This document shows, in pieces, positions 56,803 through 64,000 of a stretch of 64,000 bases of DNA. A model generated the notes under the pieces. The model saw nothing but the letters and a program-made list of their open reading frames with translations. It searched no databases and was not told the origin of the DNA. The position numbers and the translations under genes are program-made. Each line of letters opens with the position of its first letter. Position 1 is the first letter of the stretch. Source of the DNA: Saussurea involucrata. Lineage: Eukaryota; Streptophyta; Magnoliopsida; Asterales; Asteraceae. The stretch is from the NCBI GenBank assembly GCA_033807775.1, contig CM066317.1, positions 40,861,870 to 40,925,869 of the forward strand, written 5' to 3'.

Positions 56803-56948
56803 TGTCGCACAACATTATGTTCTTCACATTCAAAACTGTCGCACAAAACAGATGTTCATAACTGTCGTACGAGACGTATCCGACAACTTTTAGTCGTACA
56901 GTTTTATCCAACAGTTAGTGTCATGTGACTTAGTGTGTTGTACGACAG
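56803..56948 (+). repeat. Second GTCGTAC/GTCGCAC array before copia D third ORF
   Basis: Looser copies: TGTCGCACAAC, CTGTCGTACGAGACG, TAGTCGTACAG, TTGTACGACAG, with CATAACTGTCG/CATAAATGTCG spacers also seen in the leader. Confidence 0.85.
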
Positions 56949-57032
56949 TAGCCCATACTTAGGAAATTTTTGAAAAAGTTTTGACGAAAAAGCACTGATA
57001 TCCAAATGGTCTTACACTGTCAATCATAGACC

Positions 57033-60000
57033 ATGGCACTTTTGCAAGAGCACGATGATGGTAATTCTTCTGACGAGAACACGGTATTCCCATCTCATCG
57101 TTCATCACACCCATCGGTGAACGCTCGAGATCTAGATGCTGAACTTATTCTTCCATGAGATAAGAAGGATTTAAAGCCGAACAACTACACTCTATATTTC
57201 AATGTCACTATGGATTATCATCTTGTCATGGAAATACTCAAAGGTCACCCGCTTCGTATTGCTCTTGAAAGAACTCAACAAGTACCGGAGATATATCTGC
57301 AACAAGTATGGCGTAACATCCAATACGTACCTAATAACAACTACTTCACTCTGAAAGTAGATCATTTTGATGCCAAGATGACTTTGAAAAGGTTGCGACG
57401 AGTTCTTGATCTTCCTTATTCTTCTAATTTTGAAGATATGTTGTCTGAAGAAGATTTGTGCCGAGATATTATGCTAATGGGTTACAATGATCCACGCCCG
57501 AACTTTAGAGTGCTGACCAGTACATCTAAGTTGAAAAGGAACTATCTACCGCCGATCTATTACACATTATTCAGTGTCGTGAATAGATGTATGACTTCAA
57601 AACACACGGGAGTCGACACGGCCAGTATTTCAGTGATCAGGATGTTTCATGCTATTGTTTTTGACCGGAAGATTGACTTTGCAATTTCTATTTGGAATGA
57701 TTTGATCGAAGTGGTCACCGACAAAGCAAAGCCATCAAAAGACAGAACGTTCGTACCATTTCAAAGATATCTTCAGACTATTATCCGTTCTATCATGGAT
57801 TCTAATGATCAGATTCCGAGACGCGAGAATGCAGTTCTTGGTCCAACCAATTACATGAAGTATCTCCGACTTCCGAAAGGTCTATGTTTTCCAACTATTA
57901 TGGTTTTACCTGAAGCACTACTCGCCTACGATGACCAAGAGTCACCATATTTGAGTGAGTATAGATAAGAGAACGCACTGATGGCCCGACCAGAATTGGT
58001 AGGGCCTACCCACGGTGCCAACAAATTAGGTGAGCGTGGTGAGGGTTCTAGAGTTAGAAAGAGAGTTCAGGATACTGGGGTACCTGAACAGGGCGTGTTG
58101 AGAGGTAAAAGTGATGTAAGGGGAAAAGGAGTTGGGGGTGCTCTTGGTCAGTCGTCCAAAACTTTAAAGCTTCAAATCTTTGAGGACGATGATGAGGAAG
58201 ATCTTGGTTTCGACGATACTGAGGAAGAATCTGAGGATATTGATGCGGATATTGATGATCCTGCTAATCTTGTATACAGTTCAGATGATGATAATGCGAA
58301 TGCTGATGATGAGAAAGACGATGATAGTTCTGATGATAACAATGATGATAACAACAATGATCAAGTCATGGAGAATCTTGATACTGTAATTGAAAAGGTC
58401 GTCACTACTACTTCTGGTGGTGATGGAGGAGTGATAAGGGGAAATGAGGGAGTATTAGTTGAAACAGAAAATCTAGTGAGGTTGAGTGAGAAGGAAAGAA
58501 AAAAAGATGGTGAGTGTGAGACAGGATCAACAAAAGTTTTAACTAATGATCCTAACCAAACCGTGTCTAGCCGGGTAGCCACATCTACTGTCGGTGCGCG
58601 TTCGTCGCCACATGACATTGAAGAAGACATAGTCTGCCCAGCTATGCAATGCACAACCCCACTCATCTACTCATCAACTTCTTCACAAGTTGATGTTTCA
58701 TCTTCTCACAGGGGATTAGCACAAACACTATTGGCGACACACTCGGTGTCTACTGATATTGAAACAGGATGGCACTTGCCCTGGCCACCACCTTCATTTG
58801 GTCACAGATTGAGTCTAGAACCGTTTGATTTTACTTCCTTTCCTACGACACGGAGACCGTTTGTCACTTCATATATGGTGACACAAAACGTTGGTGTTAT
58901 GCGTGACCCAACCGGAACGCCCCGAGTGCAGCCGCCATTTGTTGGTATTGTACGAGGATCGGGCGGAAGTCCTACCAACGTTAACACTATGCCAGCGTTG
59001 AACGTAGGCCATACAGTCTCTATGACTGCTATGCAAACCAGTAACCTAAGTGGTCTGGGTGTTACCTTGGAACAAGCGCGTGATATTCAGTCTTTGGTGG
59101 GTCCTCCTCCTCACAACTATGTATCTAAGAAGTTGCTTGAAATGGCCATCCAGTCTCTCTCCAACACTCATAAATCTCAGGTGTCCGAATTGACTGATAT
59201 TGTTAAGAAATTATCTGTCGAAATACAAAAGTTTGTTAAAGGAAAGTCTGTTGTTGATTCTTCATCCGCACCATCCGACATTCAACCAGAAACTCAACCA
59301 GAATCTCAGCCGAACCCAAAGGTACATCATACTTTACCTTTACATGAATTGAAATCCCAGTTACTTTCCCGTTTACTAGAACAAGGCGATGTGAATACTC
59401 AAGAAGAAGTAGATATTCTTGGTCTACTTAGACGCCAAACCAAAATACAAGCCACTTTACCAGATTCACTTAAAACCCTACAACAATCCATATCCAACCT
59501 AACCGACGCTATCTCTTCTGGCTTTACAACTCTATCTAACCGAATCAAAGTGGTGGAAGAAAAGTGTGGCATTCAAGCCCAAACCACCAAACGGAGGCAT
59601 GATGTTCAAGATCCCGATCATGATCACCATGAGGGGGAGAGAAGTGTAAGACAAAGGGTGGAACAAGGCAGTGGTTCGGCTGTTCATGTTACTGAAAATG
59701 TGGAAACGAACGTGGAAACGGGCACCGGTAATGTTGGTGGTACACAAGGGGTTCAAAGTGCTGATGTTGGGGTTCTAGATGATGTCAATCCTAGGGTTGA
59801 AAAGCCTCAAGGATGTGATAACAGAACTGATGAGGAAATTATGGCTGATGATTTCTTACAGGATTTGATCTACATTAATTCTGATGATGATCCAGAAATT
59901 ATTGTGGTAAAGATTAAAGAGGAGATGGATGATATATTTGATGGTGGAAACGTTCAACCTGATTCTGATTCCGAGAAAGAAAGTAATCTACCTGATCCAG

Positions 60001-60962
60001 TGATACAAATTCCGGTAATACCTGATCTATCTGAAGGCAAAATCAGAGATGCAGTCTCCAAGGCAGAATTACGTAATCTACAGATGTTAATTGATAGAGA
60101 AGCTTTGATTGTCAGACGTGCTCATCGAACAAGAATCATTACTCCATTCCAAGAAGATATAAGAAGTGACTTGTTTGTGAAAAAGATTCAGCCAATCGAC
60201 AAGGTAAAGTCGTATTCTATTGAAAAGCTTCCACGTCCAAAACAGATTGAATATTTGTATATGATGGGTGACAAAGATCAAAAGCTCAGTGCAGTCAGAA
60301 CAGATAAAGAGATTGTTAAGCTTGTGAAGATAGAATCGGAGAAGATTCTAAAAGTCTTTTATCCGAGATTCTACGTCCTCAGATCAGATGGAAAAGAGTG
60401 GAATTTCTGTGAAGCCGACTTTAAATCCCTAACCTGTGCAGACTTCTTCAGGCTGTATGACATTCTTGCCCGGATGTCGAACAAAGATATTACCTACTCT
60501 GAAGCCTATCAAGCCTTAAAACGTTTCATGAAGAACCTGATCAAGCTTTCATACCTAACTGATTTTCAGATGGCTTTGGAAAGTAATCAAATCAGAGTCA
60601 ACAAACGAAGGCCAAACAAAGGATTACCCGACATGCAAGGTATTCCTCTGTATACCGTGTTAGAAAAACCAAAGTTTGGTGTTGTTTATCATAATGGGCA
60701 AAAGAAGAAGAAGTTCTTGAGGTTTATTGAAGTCAACCTGTATTCTGATGGAACACTCTATATGATCAAGATTCTGCTGAATGAAAGGCTAAGATTGGAT
60801 GAACAGAGAAAGGTGCCTTTGAAAGAGAAGGAGATTGTCTTGATCAACAATGTCTTGAAAGTGATACAAGACTTAATAGATTACCGGAATTCACTAAGAA
60901 GGTTTGAGATTATCTTTGGGATCAGAAAGAGATACATTCCACCGGAAGAACTTCATGGTTAA
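57033..60962 (+). pseudogene. Copia D third ORF, nearly intact (about 1,309 codons, two stops)
   Basis: ATG at 57033; one frame to TAA at 60960-60962, broken only by TGA at 57156-57158 and TAA at 57966-57968. N-terminal domain: YHLVMEILKGHPLRIALERT, VPEIYLQQVWRNIQY, RLRRVLDLPY, IYYTLFSVVNRCM, IRMFHAIVFDRKIDFAI, VLPEALLAYDD. Then an Asp/Glu-rich region (58170-58390), a Pro/Ser linker, a coiled coil (about 59470-59570), a basic KRRHDVQ patch with DHDHHEGE, a second acidic stretch, and the C-terminal domain (60340-60960: FYPRFYVLRSDGKEWNFCEA, LSYLTDFQMALE, FGVVYHNGQKKKKFLRF). No signal peptide or membrane span seen. Similar blocks recur in Asteraceae proteins of unknown function (memory, not searched). 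Confidence 0.88.
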
Positions 60963-60986
60963 AGCTTACCTGGCTCACTTGAATAC

Positions 60987-60998
60987 AAAGGGGGAGAA
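60987..60998 (+). promoter_or_regulatory. Polypurine tract of copia D
   Basis: CAAAGGGGGAGAA directly before the 3' LTR TG at 60999; same form as in copia 1. Confidence 0.9.
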
Positions 60999-61230
60999 TG
61001 TTAGTGTCAATTTTATATGTTGTATTCAAGTTGAGGGGTTATTTTGTAAATTGTGAGCCTAGGTATAAATAGCCTAGTTTAGCTCATTTTCACTAACACT
61101 TTTGATATTCATATCCTTAGAACTCTCTGTGAGTTTCTATTTACATTGTATTACTTGATCTTGATGTTAATGAGAGATGGACAGAGTTTTGGATAGATCT
61201 TGATTTCATTACTTGTTAATTGGGATAACA
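60999..61230 (+). mobile_element. 3' LTR of copia D (232 bp)
   Basis: Matches the 5' LTR at 230 of 232 positions by eye. TGTTAGTGTC to GGGATAACA. Confidence 0.95.
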
Positions 61231-61235
61231 CAGAC
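61231..61235. repeat. Target-site duplication, right (CAGAC) of copia D
   Basis: CAGAC follows the 3' LTR and continues the copia B reading (CCTTGAGCTC). Confidence 0.95.
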
Positions 61236-61411
61236 CTTGAGCTCAAACTTTACAAACGAGGTCAAACTGATCAAACGATCCATCTGTACCAAACCTAAGG
61301 ATTTCAGGTACTTTAACTCAGAATGGGGAATTGGGTACGACAACCCACATTATTTGAAAAAAAAAATTATCAATGGTGCCTACTTTATACGAGTTTAATT
61401 TTCTAGGTCTT
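61236..61411 (+). pseudogene. Copia B gag, continuation after copia D
   Basis: Homologous to 23685-23855: LYKRGQTDQTIHL, then GIGYDNPHYLKK and LYEFNF in shifted frames. A long A run near 61358 sits at a frameshift. The sequence ends where a minus-strand LTR begins at 61412. Confidence 0.85.
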
Positions 61412-61663
61412 TGTTGTCCCATAGTCAATCGACAAATTCAAGTGTATTGAGAGATCAAGATACAAACGTCATCCTCATATTAGATTTTAATCATTTTAGT
61501 ACATGGAAGACTCTCTCTTTCTCTCTACAATTATGCTCCTTACATTGTGCCACACCTTACAAAATGACCTTACCACCACTATTTATAGTCATAACAAGGC
61601 ATAGCAAGCTTTACACAAGCTTTACAAAACTTTCACATAATTAGGACTTTTTCGGTCCTAACA
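61412..61663 (-). mobile_element. Copia LTR, minus strand (252 bp), 3' LTR of a lost element
   Basis: On the minus strand it runs TGTTAGGACCGAAAAAGTCC to GGGACAACA, with a CTATAAATAG box near 61580-61590. A polypurine tract (AGGGGGAGAA on the minus strand, 61664-61673) precedes it, so it is the 3' LTR of an element whose body lay to the right. Confidence 0.82.
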
Positions 61664-61968
61664 TTCTCCCCCTAAAGTTTTGTAAAGCAAAATCATATCA
61701 ATCTTCAAAAGCTTTAGCTCCTCTCCCCCTTGATTTTCTTGGAAAAACTTTAGCGATGCTTTTTCTTCGAATGAAGTCTAGGCTCCCCGTTGAAAGAAGT
61801 TCTTACTCTTCTTATTTTCAACCATGAAAAACCAGATTCGATGTGCGCCATAACCTCGACTGGATGCACGAGCACATCTTTAAAAAGTAGAAACTCAATC
61901 TCGTTCCGATAAGCTCACAAGAAAGATAACGAGCGAGTTTTGAGTGACAAACCGAGTGCAATCACAGT
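61664..61968 (-). other. 3' remnant of the minus-strand copia element
   Basis: Polypurine tract, a second GGGGGAGAGGAG tract near 61722 (minus strand) and about 230 bases with no clear domain. Cut on the right by the next LTR. Confidence 0.5.
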
Positions 61969-62835
61969 TGTTAGCTTCAATCTTCCTAATCGTAGAAGTA
62001 TTTAGAGGTAGTGAAAAATAGGCTAAGTGAAGAAAGCCTCTTACAGAGGCTCTGCCACTTCCGAAAGATCAAGGTCAAGAAGCTACAGAAGCTACAGCGG
62101 TGTCCTACAGAACCTCTGTCTTACGCACAAAGAAGACCAAAGACTCGGAACCCGGTGAAGACTGCTCCACAGAAGACCAGACCTCAGAACCTCTGTAACC
62201 CTTTACAGAGCCTCTGCGGTTCAGACTGAAGACTTGGAAGATATTTATAATATCTTGCCACTGTTGAAGAAATATCTTGCTACTGTTCCTAGGACCTGTC
62301 CATCAACTTGCATGATAGCATGCCCTGTCCAACTTCAACACGTGTCAAACTCTGAGTGGACTCAATAGGGCTTAGTACAACATAGACGTCTGCGGCATTA
62401 AATGCAATACAACACGTACAACTGTTCATGCCATCCGTTCTACTATTCATGTTATCCGTTCTAACATTAGCTCATGCTTGATGGTCCCCTAGAGTAGTAT
62501 AAAAGGAAGTCTCTTGTTGAGATCTTCCTTAACAATCTTAAGGACTTAACGAAGAATCTGAGTTTCATGCTTGTGCTTTATATCGTCAAACCTGTTAAGC
62601 ATTACACTCTCTCATACACACCAAACAGTTCTTAATCTGTTCTTGGTGTTCTTATTATATATCGAACGACAGTAATCTTCAAGATATCATTTTGTTCTTA
62701 AAATACTGTTTCTTTATATTGTGTGTTCTAAATCTATCAAACATACCTGTTAGTTCTTTAAATACGCTTCCGCATCAAACATAAACTCGAACTAATAGAT
62801 CTGTTAATCTTGTCTAAGCAAAACAGAAACCAACA
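61969..62835 (+). mobile_element. 5' LTR of a second copia C-family element (start tentative)
   Basis: The end AAACCAACA precedes AT and the primer site (62838). The start TGTTAGCTTC at 61969 is plausible but unproven. TATA box TATAAAAG at 62498-62505. Holds the CAGAG array at 62035-62225. Confidence 0.65.
62035..62225 (+). repeat. CAGAGCCTCTG motif array in LTR
   Basis: TTACAGAGGCTCTG, ACAGAACCTCTGT, CTCAGAACCTCTG and TTACAGAGCCTCTG units mixed with GAAGACC blocks, matching the style of the 35.4-kb array but with a CCTCTG-type core. Confidence 0.85.
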
Positions 62836-62837
62836 AT

Positions 62838-62850
62838 TGGTATCAGAGCC
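62838..62850 (+). promoter_or_regulatory. Primer binding site, initiator-Met tRNA (second copia C-family element)
   Basis: TGGTATCAGAGCC two bases after the LTR end. The leader (62851-63127) holds no gene. Confidence 0.92.
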
Positions 62851-63127
62851 TTCCTTGAATTTTAATATCAAGTGATCCTCCTTGTTACAAGATCTGTGAT
62901 AGACATCATTCTGCTTTAACCTATTCTTCATTTCGTTAAAAAGTTTATGTTTTCCTATCATTTTTCGATTTATTCAAAAGTGGTATTCTTAAAAGAAACT
63001 ATTTTTTCCAGGTTAAAATTCCATTAAAGTGCACTCTGGGAACTGTTAAAACCCAGAAAACCTTCCAGATCATCAGACTCATACTCTTTCGTCATATTAT
63101 CTTTTCAGAACCTTCGAAACTCTTACA

Positions 63128-64000
63128 ATGACAAATACAAATAACTTTTTCACTGCTGGTTCACTAACCAAGCCTCCTACTCTCCTTCGAGATGAGTATC
63201 CTCAATGGAAGATAAGAATGATCCATTTCTTTGAGGGTACTGAAAAAACTCTCGTACAATATCTTTACAACCCTCCTCAAGTTCCCATGATAATAGTACC
63301 ACGAGTACCAGATACTGCTGAATCTCTTGAAATCCCTGAACGTCAAAGACCTAAGCCAAAAGGAGAATGGTGAGATGAAGATAGGGCAGAAGATGAAGTT
63401 GCACAGAAAACAAAAAGAATATTGATCAAGGCAATCCCCAACGAACTTTTTCAATCCTTAGATGCATGCGAAACAGCGCACGATGTTTGGAAAGAATTAG
63501 AAAGACTGTTCGAAGGGGGTGCTAAAACGCAGAAGAACCGAAGGGCACAATACATAAATGAATATCATGCCTTCAGAGCCTCTGCAACAGAATCTCTGCA
63601 AACGACAGGTTCAACTCTCTCATAAACAAATGTAGAAAGTCTGGCATTCACAGAACCTCGGAAGAAAATAACGTCATGTTTCTAAAGAGCCTGAATGATG
63701 AGTGGCTCCAGTTGTCTATGTCTTTACAAATAAACCAAGATCTAGACTCCTGGACACTCTCTGATCTCTATGGAACACTAGCCGCACAGGACCCTCAAAT
63801 AGCACAGGCTAAAACACTAACCATTGCACCATACGCATTGGTTAGTAAATCTAAAGAGGTTGCAGAGAGACCGAGAAATGAGAGAGCAACAGAGGAGAAG
63901 AAGAAGGAGAAGAAGAAGATAGTGATAGTTGATAGCGAAGAAGACGAGCTGGTAGAAGAAGAGATAACTCTTGCGTCATTAGCTAAATCCTTAGCTCTGT
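63128..64000 (+). pseudogene. Gag of second copia C-family element, broken, runs off the window
   Basis: ATG at 63128. Very close in layout to copia C gag: SLTKPPTLLRDEYPQWKIRM, IPNELFQSLDACETAHDVW, GGAKTQKNRRAQYINEYHAF. TGA at 63371-63373 and a small deletion near 63600 shift the frame; afterwards it reads LKSLNDEWLQLSMSLQINQD and a Lys/Glu-rich linker (EKKKEKKKIVIVD) up to the window edge. The CCHC knuckle would lie beyond 64000. Confidence 0.9.

Larger units (their letters stand above)
55568..57032 (+). other. pol/third-ORF spacer of copia D with purine tracts and GTCGTAC arrays
   Basis: No gene. Purine tracts TAGGGGGAGC (about 55793) and AAGGGGGAGC (about 55828). GTCGTAC arrays at 56062-56358 and 56803-56948. 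CTATATATAG at 56421-56430 followed by AT-rich sequence could be a TATA element of a promoter for the third ORF, about 600 bases ahead; this is a suggestion. Confidence 0.7.
47221..61230 (+). mobile_element. Complete copia element D (14,010 bp, SIRE/Maximus type)
   Basis: Two 232-bp LTRs (47221-47452 and 60999-61230), CAGAC target repeats, initiator-Met primer site, 0.8-kb leader, gag-pol, spacer, third ORF and polypurine tract. It sits within the gag of copia B. By my base-by-base reading the LTRs differ at two positions only, both in a TTCTCTCTACA/TTCTATTTACA stretch. Very short LTRs with a very long interior are unusual for this lineage, whose LTRs are typically much longer. Confidence 0.95.

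Noticed and set aside
57033..60962. Third ORF as a classical envelope protein
   Set aside because: No signal peptide, furin-like site or membrane anchor seen; strongly acidic and coiled-coil content argues against it, though not conclusively.

Overview
The window looks like repeat-dense nuclear DNA of a flowering plant, most likely a member of the daisy family (Asteraceae). I see no intact host gene, no tRNA or rRNA gene, no CRISPR array and no bacterial-style operon. Nearly every base belongs to nested, decayed LTR retrotransposons of the Ty1/copia and Ty3/gypsy superfamilies. The Asteraceae suggestion rests on a very long extra open reading frame between pol and the 3' LTR of the copia elements. 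Its two conserved domains resemble, from memory, proteins of unknown function that are common in Artemisia/Tanacetum-type genomes; this was not searched. The copia elements fit the SIRE/Maximus lineage: initiator-Met tRNA primer sites, coiled-coil Gag extensions and a third ORF after pol.

Layout, left to right. 1-3708: minus-strand chromovirus-type gypsy element (gag/protease remnant, leader, primer site, long LTR). 3722-9940: plus-strand copia element 1 (integrase fragment, lost RT/RNase H, third ORF, 3' LTR). 9941-13759: minus-strand copia derivative with LTR, leader and Gag coiled coils but no pol. 13760-14628: unassigned, with a 105-bp tandem duplication. 14629-19047: plus-oriented gypsy LTR split by a 3.0-kb solo LTR (TSD CTTCA). 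19048-21890: copia A (LTR, leader, gag) whose gag runs into a captured host segment resembling the N-terminus of a plant YTH-domain (ECT) m6A reader. 21891-22120: 105-bp-arm palindrome of two LTR ends with primer sites. 22121-26741: second pol-less copia copy. 26742-35356: Athila-type gypsy element with a tRNA-Asp-like primer site, its LTR split by a 2.6-kb solo LTR (TSD TTTCC). About 35357-45180: copia C (LTR, gag, pol, start of third ORF). About 45181-47220 and 61231-61411: copia B, split by copia D. 47221-61230: copia D, complete at 14.0 kb with 232-bp LTRs and TSD CAGAC. 61412-61968: minus-strand copia LTR and remnant. About 61969-64000: second member of the copia C family, running off the window.

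As a system, Gag, protease, integrase, RT and RNase H are the standard copying machinery, and the third ORF is a lineage-specific accessory product of unknown role. Every protein-coding copy here carries stops or frameshifts, so any mobility would need help in trans from copies elsewhere. Most notable are the captured ECT-like segment beside the LTR-end palindrome, and the fact that each family carries its own short self-complementary motif, reiterated in noncoding stretches (leader, pol/third-ORF spacer or LTR).
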